Of a stretch of 64,000 nucleotides of DNA, positions 33,945 through 45,999 are shown piece after piece. The stretch lies in NCBI GenBank assembly GCA_003254925.1, contig QANZ01026932.1, positions 236,430-300,429 of the forward strand. Reading direction: 5' to 3'. The notes beneath the pieces were generated by a model. The model saw only the letters and a program-made list of their open reading frames with translations, searched no databases and was not told where the DNA came from. The position numbers and the translations under genes are program-made. Every line of letters begins with the position of its first letter. The first letter of the stretch is position 1. The DNA is from Chamaecrista fasciculata. Lineage: Eukaryota > Streptophyta > Magnoliopsida > Fabales > Fabaceae.

Positions 33945-36874
33945 ATGGGCTGCTTTAGCTTTTGCAAAAGAAGTGATGATTATAAGCTTGCTAATGATGT
34001 ACCCTACATGCCAAAGCCAAATAGTTCCACCGGTAATTCACTGTGTTCAATGATCTTTCTATCTAGGAGAATTTTTTTATCTAATGTGTTTGGTTAACCA
34101 TCTCCCTTTACATCTAATTTTGTACAATTATGTCATTAAGAGCAGGGATCTAATGTTTTCGTCCAATTACTTATTTATTTTGAGTGAATCACACTTTTCT
34201 TCCTTGAAAGAATACAAAATCGTTAGTTGTTCAAGTCCCTCTTTGGTAGTTAAAGTAACACGAACTTAATGCTTATATAGCTGATTTGTGTGCTTCATCT
34301 GAGCTTTTCTGGACACCAAGCATGCTCAAGTTTATAAATTTAACAGTCTTATAAGCGTTTTGTTAGGCCGTGACAGTAATTCAACAAATTAATACTTATT
34401 TGGCAAACATAGAGACTGAATTTCCTGGAAGAAAATTATAGGAGGATGGAGTTGAGTAGCAAGCAATGTGGAAGACCAAATTGAGAATTTCGAAGAGTAA
34501 ACATATAAGTTAGTTCTTGAAAGATACACAAGTTAACAATCCAATCCCTGAAAATCTAGGTCCTTACAAATTAGTCCCTAAAAAGGAGCTCCAAGGACTA
34601 AGTTGTATAGTTCCCACGATTTTCAAGAACTAAAGTGTATAGACTGGATTTTTATAGATTGAGTTAACTCATGTATCTTTCAGAGACTAAATTGTATGTT
34701 TACTCATTTCATAATCTTTTAAGGATGAAAAGCACAAATTACTCTCCTTTTTCCTTTTTTTTAATGGTGATTTTAATTCCATTAGAGCTATGCAGGGAAC
34801 ACTGGTAATATTAGTAGACAAGTTCCTACAGCTACAACCACTCCACGTTCTGAAAATGTTCAGCCCATTGCAATCCCTCCCATTTCAGTTGATGAAATAA
34901 AGTCCATGACTGATAATTTTGGCACAAAATCATTCATTAGTGAGGGTGCATTTGGTAAAGTATACTATGGTGTGTTAAAAAGTGGGCTTGCTGTTGCAAT
35001 TAAAAAGTTAGATTCCACTATACAACCAGACCAAGAATTTCTTGCTCAGGTTAGGTCCTCCTCATGCATCCTTCTTGTAATTGTCACTAGTTATACAACC
35101 TTAATTTGCATTACACATTCTATGTTTTGATTTGCACACAGGTCTCAATGGTATCAGGCTAAAGCATGAAAATGTTGTTGAGCTTCTTGGTTATTGTGTG
35201 GATGGTCCCTTGCGTGCCCTTGCCTACGAGTATGCTCCTAAAGGATCACTTCATGATATTCTACATGGTTAGTTATATATTATAGTTATACTACCTTATC
35301 ATAATTCAGACTTTTATAGTAGGCTTTTGTTTCCAGCCAAATTTAAGTACAAAGTCTCAATTTGTATTGTACTTTATAGCTTTAAATTGTGTTGTAACAT
35401 GAATTATGTGTGTTGAATTATTAATTTATAACTATTTATTATTATTATAAACCTTATGTTTATATTTCATATATCATTTATATTTAAAATAATTATTATT
35501 TATTATTCATGACATCATCCGATTCAAGCGTCAGTTTAACCCATTGAACCGATCAGCCCGTGAGGCCGTGACTCAAACACTTTTTTGGTTCATTAAAAGG
35601 TTTGGTCCTAACAACAATAATAGCTTGTATGATTTTGCAATCTGAAGCTTGTGCTAACAGAAGTATTCATAGTTCAAACTTGCTACTGCATAAATAATAT
35701 ATTTGAAATGTGGATGATATAGGACGCAAAGGTGTGAAGGGTGCACAACCTGGTCCAGTGTTGTCATGGTCACAGAGAGTTAAAATTGCAGTAGGGGCTG
35801 CTAGAGGGCTTGAATATCTTCATGAAAAAGCTGAGACTCATATCATCCATCGTTATATCAAGTCTAACAACATACTTCTTTTTGATGATCATGTTGCAAA
35901 GATTGCTGATTTCGATTTGTCAAATCAATCCCCTGATGCTGCTGCTCGTCTCCATTCTACCCGTGTTCTTGGAACTTTTGGTTATCATGCTCCAGAGTAA
36001 GCTGTTTGTTTCTTAAGAAAAAATATTTCATTCCAATTTAATCACAAAATTCTCTTCCTGTTTTGGGTATGAAGGACTTTTAAATATTTTGGATGACAGA
36101 TATGCCATGACAGGTCAGCTCACTTCAAAAAGTGATGTTTATAGCTTTGGAGTCATATTGCTTGAACTCTTAACCTGGAGGAAACCTGTTGATCATACAC
36201 TGCCACGAGAGCAGCAAAGCCTTGTAACCTGGGTATCATTATTTACTTATTTCTTTTCTATCTTATGTTTTAGGCCAAAATTTTGACAAAAAAATACTTA
36301 TTGAACTTTAAATTTTGACAAAAGACCCCTTAAAGCTTGTTTAATTGTGCAAGACATCCTTGGTTAAGTTTTTCATCCAAAACCTAATAGAGTTGTTACA
36401 TCAGCCCAGTCATGAAGACCTAACCTCCATTGCAAAATATGTTTTATGTTGCTGTTTTTGTCTTTGTGGAGAAGTGAGAAATGAGATTTTTGTTCATTGA
36501 ATCTCCAATTCCAAGTTTTTAAAATGTGACTGTTGTTCTTGGTGTGGATTAGGCAACGCCAAAACTCTGTGAAGACAAGGTGCAACAGTGTGTGGATGTG
36601 AAATTGAAGGGAGAATACCCTCCAAAGGCAGTGGCAAAGGTAATTTAATTTACATTGTACAATGTTGTGAACATGAAATGTTATTCAAATCAATGTTGTT
36701 TTTCTTCCTATGATTCACTTTTGTGTTTGTTTGTGAAAGATGGCTGCTGTTGCTGCATTGTGCGTGCAATATGAAGCTGAGTTCAGGCCAAACATGAGCA
36801 TTGTAGTGAAAGCCCTTCAGCCTCTACTTAATGCTCGTTCTTCTAATCATACAAAGCAACCACCTAACTTGTAA
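33945..36874 (+). pseudogene. PTI1-like cytoplasmic protein kinase, frameshifted and lacking the catalytic Asp
   Basis: Seven exons (33945-34032, 34796-35049, 35142-35267, 35723-35996, 36100-36232, 36553-36639, 36740-36874) reproduce the full PTI1-like layout: an MGCFSFC N terminus with palmitoylation-type cysteines, a linker, a kinase domain and a short tail, about 365 residues if intact. The family acts downstream of AGC kinases such as OXI1 in stress signalling. Two lesions are seen. Exon 3 is one base short near 35157 (GTATCAGGCTAAAG), giving a stop TAA at 35160-35162 after about 120 residues; its length (126) also breaks the phase to exon 4. The HRD motif reads HRY (TAT, 35854-35856). 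The glycine loop reads SEGAFG, not GEGxxG. ATP-binding AIKK, DFD (normal in this family), GTFGYHAPE and the C lobe are kept. Either a pseudogene, or a truncated protein; an assembly error could explain the deletion alone. Confidence 0.85.
34495..34705. mobile_element. 211-bp foldback MITE in intron 1 of the PTI1-like gene
   Basis: The left end GAGTAAACATATAAGTTAGT is inverted at the right end (reverse complement GAGTAAACATACAATTTAGT). The arms share GAAAGATACA(C/T)(A/G)AGTTAAC and extend over about 80 bases. Flanks ATTTCGAA and ATTTCATAA are only approximately duplicated. Confidence 0.75.
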
Positions 36875-37847
36875 ATTCCCAAATCTTTGGATCTTTCTTG
36901 CACACTCTAGAGTGTGTGCTATGGATTGCCATGTAACAAAATGTCACTAATTGTGAATCATCACAACCCCAAAGTACTTTTAGTCCAATTAAGCATTCTA
37001 CAGATTTTGCAATGTGATAAGATACTGGGTTGTTGTTTGCTGGGTCCTATGACAGACATATACAAGACAACCAAAATTTGGAGAAGACCTAATTTAGTCC
37101 TTACATTTGTCTCAAAATTGCAATTTAATCCTTAAAAACATATTTTTCAGTCCTTAATTTGCTTACTAATACCATATATTAGTCTTCACACATAACATAT
37201 CAAGACTTAATAATTTATATTTGTAAAAACAATTTAGGGGTCAAAAAACACATTTTTAATATTCAAAGACTAAATTGTAATTTTAAAACAAGTTCGAAAC
37301 CGGAAAATAGTTTTCCGCTAAAACTTGTGTACCAAAATTTTTTTAAAAACCAACTATTTTAATTCAAAATATGTGACTGATTGCTTGTAAGTAAATAACT
37401 GTCTTAACTCTTAAGAGTACTTCATCCATGAACTCAATTTTGTATTGGTGACTGGGGAGGTAGTCAGAAATAGGCATATGTCCTGCGAAAAAATGGAATG
37501 CAAAATAGCTGTTGGTTATGCAATTTGGGTGTTACAGAAAATTTCTCTCCAAAAAAACTCTTCGCTGCAATTACAGACAATAACCACATGTCTTGTGTCT
37601 TTTTTGCTGCATAAATGGTCTCATCTCCCTCCTAATGAGTGAAGAAATAAATGAAAACACCAAAAAGGTTCTGTACACACTAGTGAAGCTGTTTACTTTA
37701 ATGCCATATTCATACACAAAATCCTACACACTAACATCTATATCTACGCTGTAACACATATAGGTATTTTATATATAGACCATTCCCACACAAACTCATT
37801 TTCTCTTTGTTATCAAATGAGGCATGAAATTATCATGATCCTTTTCT
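36875..37847. other. Convergent spacer between PTI1-like and GPK1-like genes, with a foldback repeat
   Basis: It holds the 3' UTRs of both genes. The segment 37085-37295 is an imperfect inverted repeat (AATTTAGTCCTTACATTTGT versus ...CAAAGACTAAATTGTAATTT) of the same family as the repeats in kinesin intron 9 and translocator intron 6. No other feature was seen. Confidence 0.55.
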
Positions 37848-40662
37848 CTATTTCTGTTCCTTCCTTCTGCCATTGGACCTATAATCTGGGTTGTCACTCT
37901 TTTCTGTATCAGAACTCTCCTTCTGCGCATCTCCTCCCGGGTTTCCGGCCTGACTTTTTCGGCGTCTTCGATCCTGAAATGCCCCCAGTGCATCATTTGA
38001 TAAACATTTAAAATGGACAAGACTTGAACGCTAAAATATAAAAAATCTAACATTGAAAAGTGATGAAAGACCCTTCAACTCTTGATTTTGTGCAAATAAT
38101 CCCTTTTGTTTAAATTTTCATTGAAAAAATTAAGAAAATTTTAGTTTTTTGCTACTATTAATTACAAAAATAGTTAATTTTAATTATGGATCAATGTAAA
38201 ATGCAACAACTTTAAAATTCTTAAAAAGAAACTAGATTTTTTTTAATGAAAATCTTAACAAACAAGTCTTTTACAAAGGTTCTTGTATGTTTGCTATGAG
38301 CTTTTCTGATAAAAGCATACAGATGGAAACATATGAAAAGAATCTATGAGAATCAGAAGACAGACAAACCTCTCTAGGTATGGGATATTCCTCTGATTCA
38401 AGCATGCGAACAACTTGACTCATCTTTGGTCTTTTCTCGGCGTCTGGATCGACACACCTCAATGCAGTTAGAAGGGCTCGTTTAAGGGCACTTGTCGATG
38501 GCTTAGTCTCGATGTTGGGGTCCACCACCTCTTCTGAACGCCTACTCCCTACCATCATCTTGAGCCAATCAACCAAATTTACCTGAAAGAACCATGCAAA
38601 CAATATTAAGGAAAGACTTAAAAGGAGCAATTTACAAAGAGAGAATTACAAAAACAAATTAGTGAGGATTTTAATGCAAGTGAAAAGAACAAAAGTTCTT
38701 CAACTCTTGTTGGCCACACAAAATATACATTCAGATGTAAATTCATGTCAGAGTCTAATGACGGCACACCTCAGCAGCCGGTCGAGCATAATCCACTGGG
38801 TCTCTCCCGGTAATTGCTTCAAGAAGTAATACCCCAAAGCTATAAACGTCACTTTTCTCATTTAGCAAGCCGGAATTGGCATATTCTGGAGCAACATATC
38901 TGAAAGATGCAAAGCAGTCGTTAAATTTGCAATTGGTGTCTTTGAAAGAATACTGTGAAAACAGAGCTTATTAAACATGGGGGAAAAAAGTCTTACCCAA
39001 AAGTACCCATTACTCTAGTTGTGATATGACTTTTTCCAGCACCAAGCAACTTAGCCAGCCCAAAGTCAGATATTTTGGCATTGAAGTCATCATCAATTAG
39101 AATATTGCTTGACTTTATGTCTCGATGAACAACCTTCGGTTCAATTGCCTCATGCAAGTAAGCCAGCCTGCAAAGTATAATCTCAGATCAGTAAAGAGAA
39201 ACACATAAGGCATTTTGCAAATATACTTATTTCGGCGTGAATGAGCATACGCTTTAGCCGTGCCAAGGAGAATTTTCATCCGAGCATCCCAAGTCAGATA
39301 CCCGTACTGCCGCATTGCTCCATGAAGCCACTGCTCTAGATTGCCATTGTTAACATACTCATAGACCAATAACCTGAAATAGTAAGGTATTCACTAAGAG
39401 TACAATAAATAAATAGAAAAGGCACAAACTAGCACTTGAGTTTAATAAGCAAATGCAATTTCAGCATAGTTCATGAATATCATTAACCAAGATATTCCAT
39501 GCAAGAAGAATTTCTGCACACAATTTTTTGTGGCGGCTAAATAATTTATCAGAAATTACAAAATAATAATGGGGACTTTGAACATGTTGTGAGCTTGTGA
39601 GATATGTCAATCAAATGGTCAATTGAAGACAAAAGCAGAGACATAAACAGCTGGGAACAAGAATGCATTTGTACATAGAAAAGCAATTAATGATGGTAAT
39701 CAAAAACAAAAATTGCAAAACGATAGGCAGTGTTGTTGTACAATCCAAAGCACAAACTCAAAAACAATATGGTACCTGTGGGTGCCTTCAATGCAATACC
39801 CTAAAAGTCGAACCAAATTCTTATGGCGCACGTGACCGATAGCCTCAACTTCCACCCTAAATTCCTTTTCAGCTTGTCCTCTGCAAGACAGACATCGAAA
39901 GCTATTAGTTAAACTTGTAGAATCAGCAATACCCTAATAAGACATGAAACAAATAACGAAAATTGTGTTCAAATTTTCAAAATTAAATGTTTCAGTAAAA
40001 GCTCCGGCCAAAACTTACAAATTGTTCAGAAGCTTCTTCACAGCCACCGGATTGCCATTGATTAGCTGACCTCGATAAACAATTCCATACCCTCCTTCAC
40101 CAATAACATTATCTTTTGAAAACCTGTTCGTTGCATGTTCTAGGTCCCTTAACGTAAACCAGTGCCCCCAGCCAAGATGAGAGAATTCGGGCAGACCGGA
40201 CAAAGGGGACGGTGCAGTTATAGGATGCTGAGATGACCGGTAAGCAGAATTGGCCATAACACCGCTGTCTTCACCGGATTGAGAACCGGTAGCATCTTTC
40301 TCTATAAGATTAAATGAGCCTGATTGACTACTATTATCCCCATTTTTCGTTTGGATCAAAACCTTTTCAGAGTCCCTATCACTAAATTTGTCATTCAGAC
40401 TCACAAAAGAACCATTCTGTAAATGGTTATGAGCCGAAACTTGATCAACGCTTATGTCTTTGATCTCTTCCGATATGGATAACATATGGCTAAGTGGAAG
40501 CATGCCGTTGACCTTTCGGGATCTCTTTCGCGATGTAAGGCATATTAACACTACAAGAATTATTATAATGAACAACCCTACTGTTATTCCCATTAATACC
40601 CATATTTTCAAACCAAAAACTGACGTCTTCTTGGACAGTCCTGAGTTCAGACCTGATGCCAT
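37848..40662 (-). CDS. GPK1: Membrane-anchored receptor-like protein kinase (GPK1 / At5g18500 type)
   Basis: Seven coding exons (40662-40019, 39880-39776, 39373-39251, 39167-38997, 38899-38770, 38582-38370, 37973-37848) give 503 residues. A single membrane helix spans about residues 20-42 ([12 protein letters not shown]...LICL), preceded by only about 19 residues, so there is no ectodomain. A Ser/Gln-rich linker and then [20 protein letters not shown] lead into a complete Ser/Thr kinase: [47 protein letters not shown]. The tail is basic and polar. All catalytic residues are present. Arabidopsis GPK1 (At3g17420) is reported on glyoxysomal membranes; this protein ends EQK, not a peroxisomal SKL-type signal, so location is open. 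The 5' UTR is split: an acceptor at about 40682 and a donor at about 41389. The intron before the last exon carries a repeat half-arm. Confidence 0.94.
38055..38260. repeat. Half-arm of the dispersed foldback family in the GPK1-like gene
   Basis: The phrase GAAAAGTGATGAAAGACCCT followed by TTGATTTTGTGCAAATAATC matches arms of the repeats at 20828-21030 and 55915-56265. It lies in the last intron of the kinase gene. Confidence 0.45.
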
Positions 40663-42812
40663 TATGCTGGTACCAAATGTATCTGCAGATTGAAACATAC
40701 AATATAAGAAGGCAAATTTTTTGTACACAATAAATAAATTTTCAAAAAAAAAGAGCATTTGAGAAGACTAATTTATGTTGAAAACAAGAAGGGAAACAAT
40801 AAAATGGAAAAGAATTCAATCCACCATAGAACATATATACAGAAAACAAGAAAGGAAACAATAGTAAATAATCCCCAACACTAAGCATGCTGAAAACAGA
40901 AAAGTAATCAACCAAAAACAAAATTAAAAAAAAAAAAATCAAACTCCCTAATATTAATCCTTCATAGATTCCTCACGCCCTATACTATGCCAGGTTTGAG
41001 AAAGAAAATCACACATACATCAGAATCGTATATATGCATTAATGCTTAGTCCCAGAAATTATACAAATCAAGCAAATATGAACTAGAGTTATGAAAATAA
41101 GATTTGCAGTAATTTGGGTTCAAATTGTCTTCGGAAAACATAGATCGTAAGAAGCCAGAAGAACCAAACAAACATACAAGAAAAAAATGAAAGAACTTGA
41201 TTCATTTTGTTCACAGGGAAAACGAGCACACTAAATGGAAATTGACCCTTAGGCTGGATTTGGTTTCAAATTAGCCAGAAGAGCCACCATTTGTTTAAAT
41301 CTACCTCCCTGAGATTTCCCAGAAGCTTGTGTAACAATTACAACTCCAGATAGAAACAAATCCTACGAAGTTCTCAATGAACAAATACCTGTCCAATAAT
41401 GTAATCCTTCAAAGATTTCTCTTCTCTTCAGCTCCGTTTCAGACCCAGAAGACACTAAATCTCTTCAATGCCAAAAAGAATAATCTTTTCGAGTGTGTGA
41501 GAAGACATTACAGTAAGACCCCATAATCGAAATCTTAAAATGCATATATCCCAAATGGGTTTTTTTCTCCCAAATGCATATATTATAAATGTTGTGTCGC
41601 CTTGTAGGCTAAAGAATGCAAGGTCGTAACAAGGCACCGACCCTATTGGAGGGAAATGGAGAACACAAGAAGCACATGAAAATCTGAGAAGAGGGAATGG
41701 TGGTGGGGTTAATAATAATAATAATAATACGAACAGGAAGAAGAAGAAGGCATGGAATTATCAGTGGTAGGTGATGAGAAGTGACAAGGCTCACATTGCA
41801 TACAGTAAAAGAGAAGCATCAAAATGGAAACTTTCTTTGCTGTTTCTTCAAATTTCTTCACACCCTCTCTCTCTCTATCTCCTTGCTTTTTTTCTTGGTT
41901 TTGTTTATTGTTTTTGTTATGACTAAAACTTCATTTTGGTCTCCCATTTATTTATTTATTTCTTAAGTTAGTTTCTTTTATTTTTTTCTTTTTAATTTGA
42001 TCTTTCACAATTCATGTTGTCATAAGTGTAGTCATTCTATCTAGTTTTTTTTTATTAAATTGATGAGACAACATCTTTTAAAATATAACACTATTAGTTG
42101 ATAAAATAACATTAATTTTCGCATAAATACACATTTTTGTTTGTTTGGTCTCTAAAACCTTGACTCAACTAATTGAGACTCAAATCATATGGCGCATTTA
42201 ATTATAATGATATAATTTTTTGACACGAATAACATTTTTTTTAGAAAATAAGAATAATTATATTTATAAAGTTTTAATATCGAAATTTTATTTAAATGAT
42301 ATTAAGTCACTCACAGTTCAAATCAACCTCACTTTTGGTTACATTTTGTGTTATTAAAGTTAATCATTATAAATTATTTTCTAGATTAATATTTTACGTG
42401 AAATATATAGATTTTTTACAAATTTATTTTATTAATATGAAGATAAAAAAAATTATTTATTAGTTAAAATATTAAATCACTAACTACTAATATTATATTT
42501 TTAATTAATTATAATATCTCATAAATTAAATTAAATATTATATAGAGTAATTGATATTAATAACAAAATAATTTTTGAAGGATAAAATTAAGAAGAAAAA
42601 TTTATAAGAGACTAAATTGAGAAAACAGTAATATATAAGGGACTAAAATAGTATTTTTAATCTTTTTATTATTCCTGAAATTCGTAGAGGGTGACAGATA
42701 ATCAGAACTCACTCCTTCCCAGGGCCTAAATCCCATTTGCATTTTAAAAGTAACTAAGTGTGAAAACCCGTTTTCCAAAAGAAATTACTCCACTTTTAAT
42801 CCGGTTTAGAAA
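40663..42812 (-). promoter_or_regulatory. 5' UTR, leader intron and promoter of the GPK1-like gene
   Basis: A leader exon is likely from 41389 to about 41700 (minus strand), with donor AG|GTATTT and an acceptor CTGCAG next to 40682. An AAT microsatellite (about 41710-41728) and a CT-rich tract near 41864-41883 lie close to the presumed transcription start. Beyond 42000 the DNA is very AT-rich without recognisable features until the MITE at 42813. Confidence 0.45.
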
Positions 42813-42970
42813 GGCACCGGATCCTCTGCCGTACCGCACGGCGTGCGGTACGGCAGAGGCCAATAGGGGAGCGCCACGTGGCGCCACGTGTGCAGGGGCG
42901 CCCACGTGGCGCTCCCCCATTGGTCCCTGCCGCACCGCACGCCGTGCGGTACGGCAGAGGATCCTCATCC
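42813..42970. mobile_element. GC-rich palindromic MITE with three G-boxes
   Basis: A 158-base, strongly GC-rich island in AT-rich DNA. Both ends carry GGATCCTCTGCCGTACCGCA in inverted orientation, and the left subterminal part is itself a perfect palindrome around CGCACGGCGTGCG. The middle contains CACGTG at 42875-42880, 42885-42890 and 42903-42908. Identical 9-mers GTTTAGAAA flank it (42804-42812 and 42971-42979). It could also be read as an 8-base hAT-type duplication (TTTAGAAA). It lies about 1.1 kb upstream of the probable transcription start of the GPK1-like gene. Confidence 0.9.
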
Positions 42971-42979
42971 GTTTAGAAA

Positions 42980-45060
42980 ACTTTTTTTTGTCCTCATTTT
43001 GTGAGTCAAACATCAATTTTAGCAGATTAACAAAAGCACAAGTAACCAGTGTGGTGGTAGAGAGTGGAGATTAGTGAAAAAAAAAAAAGGGTTGAAAAGG
43101 TCAAATGAACAGACAGCACACCGAATAAGCCCAAAGTCATCATTTTTTGCAAATTTCCATACTCTTTGAGTTGCGTAGATTACTAAATTTCACATTTATC
43201 TCATTATTTAATGAGACTTGATTTTCCTATTTAGTTGGCTGGATAGTCAAAGAAACAGACTGGACACCATATATCAGTTATGTTGATGGTCCATATTACC
43301 CCTGTTGTATATTTCGTTATCCAAACATGTCCTTATTTTGCCTTTTGGTGATGTGGGGAACATGAGCCATCAGACATGTATCATGGAATCTCACATATGG
43401 ACATTAATGAATGATGATGATGATGAGGTCCTCCTCAAGAATATAATTTTATGTCAATTATATGTTTATACATGTGTGTACTGATAAATTGATTCATGCA
43501 CTTGAGGATATATATATTTGATTGATGAGACCATGTATATATAGTGATACTTCTCTAATTAATCCTTTCATGTATAAAAGAATTTGGATAGTGCGCAATA
43601 GGTACAGTGATACTTTTCTAGTTTCTCTTTGAGCACTAGTGCATTATAAAAAATCTGTCTTATGTAAAATGGCGTCCATATATATCATCGTCAACAATTT
43701 CAACCAAAGGCCTATAAAGTATCAGAGGATCCACTTCCAAAACCCTCACCGACTCATGTATTTATGCATGTTATCCATAATGTCAAATTTATAAATATTA
43801 ATCTCTCAATGATCTTATAGAGATACATATTAATATATTATTTTTTTGTTGTCTAAGGTATTATTCAGCTCGACAGGCCAAAGACTAATCTTCTGTAGAT
43901 TTGTGCTCCATTTAAGGGTTTGCCGTTGGACAATTGGTTGCTGTATACACAAGGCGGAATTTAAACCTCCAACATTTACTTAAACGACCTAGTGAGCTCG
44001 ACTACTAAACTAACCAAATTTGGTTGGGTGATCTATTTGAATAATAAGTAAAAATATTACAAATATTAACAATCAGATCTATTCATTATAGGTCTAAATT
44101 ATCAACAGAGTCAAACCAATTAATTTTAATATATTTTTAACAAAACTAATTACTCATTATTTAGTTTAATTCAACTCAGTTTGATTTGATGAAATAGATG
44201 TAATTCAACTCTTAACACCCTAGTAATGGTATTGTGTGTGGAGAGAGTAGAGCAATGATTGGGTGGAATTGAAAGGCCTATATTTTGTTAGATATCTATA
44301 TATACATAACATACGTATGAAAGTGAAGGCATAGTGATATTGTAGAGATCGATTGTAATTAATTTTTGCTGTGTATGGTCCCCAAGTTGAAGTTACTTGT
44401 TAAGAGAAAAGTAATACATTCTGGTCCATTGATTTAATTTTTGCAGGCTTAAGTGCTTTTGGAAGCTGTACTTAAATGAACCCCTTGTCACTGCCACGTC
44501 CTCTCTCTCTCTCACTCACCATCTTCCGATATATCTTTGTTTCAAACCTCTTAGACGCAGACTTAATAAGAAATCCGAATAGCCAATTTGGATCTTTTAT
44601 ACTGCGCTATATTGTATAATATTAAGAGAAAAAAAATAAATAGAAAGAGAAAGTAAGTTTCACTAGCACTTTTTGTCTCTACCTTATTCTTTTATCTCTC
44701 GACACTACACCCCTAAAGTATTATAGTACTACAGAGAATCTAAATTGTCGAATTGCTCAATCCAATTAATTTTTTTTAAAGAAAAATTTATAATTCGTTC
44801 CAATTCATTTGAAAAAATTAACTCAACTAAACTTGATCAAAAGTGTTGATCAAGTTATACTCCATTCTACACACTCCTACTTAAAATCTTAAATCCTCTA
44901 CTATATGAGAGTGATTGTGTGTATTCTCTGTATTTTAAAGAGAAAGTATAAATTAATACCAAAAAAAAGAGAGTATAAATTTTATAAAATAATAATAAAT
45001 ATATATAAATCATGCTTTCTCTTATTATCTCTTTTTAAAATGATGAGAATATCCACTATC
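42980..45060. other. AT-rich intergenic DNA
   Basis: No gene was recognised. Short microsatellites (GATGAT near 43415; CTCTCT near 44502) occur. No structure with defined limits was seen. Confidence 0.5.
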
Positions 45061-45084
45061 CACATTGCAAAGAATATACTCAGT

Positions 45085-45260
45085 TATATATATATGCATA
45101 AACACACAGAACGACTTCTTCNATATATATATATATGCATACACACACAGAACGACTTCTTCATTTATGTGGCTTTTACAATGGCTTAAAAAAAATTAAT
45201 TTTGTATCACCCATTAATGGTTCTGTTTATGTGGCTTTTACAATGGCTAAAAGGGTGTAT
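45085..45260. repeat. Local direct duplications around an N
   Basis: ACACACAGAACGACTTCTTC occurs before and after the N at 45122, each copy preceded by an AT run and ATGCATA. TTTATGTGGCTTTTACAATG also occurs twice, at about 45163 and 45228. The first duplication meets the N, so it may be an assembly artefact. Confidence 0.65.
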
Positions 45261-45619
45261 TCATTTATTTATTACTTTTTATATTGTTTGAATTTATCAA
45301 TTCATCAATCACATTATATTGCATATTTCCTAACAATTAACATGTAAACTAAGGTTGCCTTTAAGCCGACCCTAAAACCTCTCATTTGTGAAAGAAAATC
45401 TTCTCAGTCGTAAGAGTTTTTTTGAGTAAAACTTTGGACCGCCGCTAGCAGCGGTGGCGGCCCTCTCTCTGGTTATAGAGTTTTGTGGTGACGACGTTAT
45501 GGATCAAGACTCCCATAGCGGCGTTCTGTGGCGGTAAATCTGAACTATGCATTCCACGGCGGCTTATGGCTTCCATAGCGGCTTCCTGGTTTGGTCCTGA
45601 TTTTTTGGTGCTCTTCCAT

Positions 45620-45980
45620 GGCGTCATTTTGTTTTATTATCTTATTATTGTTGCTTTGAGTCTGTTTATGTCTTTTCTCAGAACAACCATTGAGGTTGTC
45701 TGTTGTTCTATTTGGAAGAGTTTGTCTCTTTTAGATAATTTTATTTATGTTTCCTATTTTTTAGATGGTTGTAGTTTTAGTTGGATCCCTAGATCCGCTA
45801 ACTTGACAGTTGACTTTCTTGTCAATTTGTCTAAAACGATGATGAGTCCTCTTGGATGGGTTATAAACCCCCCACATTCGTCAGTTGACATCCTGTCTAG
45901 TGTTGTTGTTTATGTTAGGGAGGAATTGGCTATTTTTACTTTGTTTTCGCTTGTATTGTGTTTGATTTTGTTTTACTTTT
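45620..45980 (+). mobile_element. Remnant of a LINE retrotransposon RNase H-like C terminus
   Basis: Conceptual translation of the plus strand contains CSFSWIPRSANLTVDFLVNL and MMSPLGWVINPPHSSVDIL. This is the pattern at the end of the RNase H-like domain (RVT_3) of plant LINE elements: W-I-P-R-x-A-N, then A/V-D-x-L-V, then W-x-x-x-P-P-x-x-L/V. Only this tail is recognisable, with an A-rich tract near 46000 that could be the decayed poly-A end. The GC-richer part just upstream (45430-45620), with repeated CCATAGCGGC-like phrases, may belong to it or to another insertion. No functional product is expected. Confidence 0.6.
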
Positions 45981-45999
45981 GAATGAATTATGTTTTAGA

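Noticed and set aside
42744-43074. Overlapping frames on both strands rich in Pro, Arg and Ala
   Set aside because: They arise from the GC-rich palindromic MITE; both strands read alike, and there is no family resemblance.
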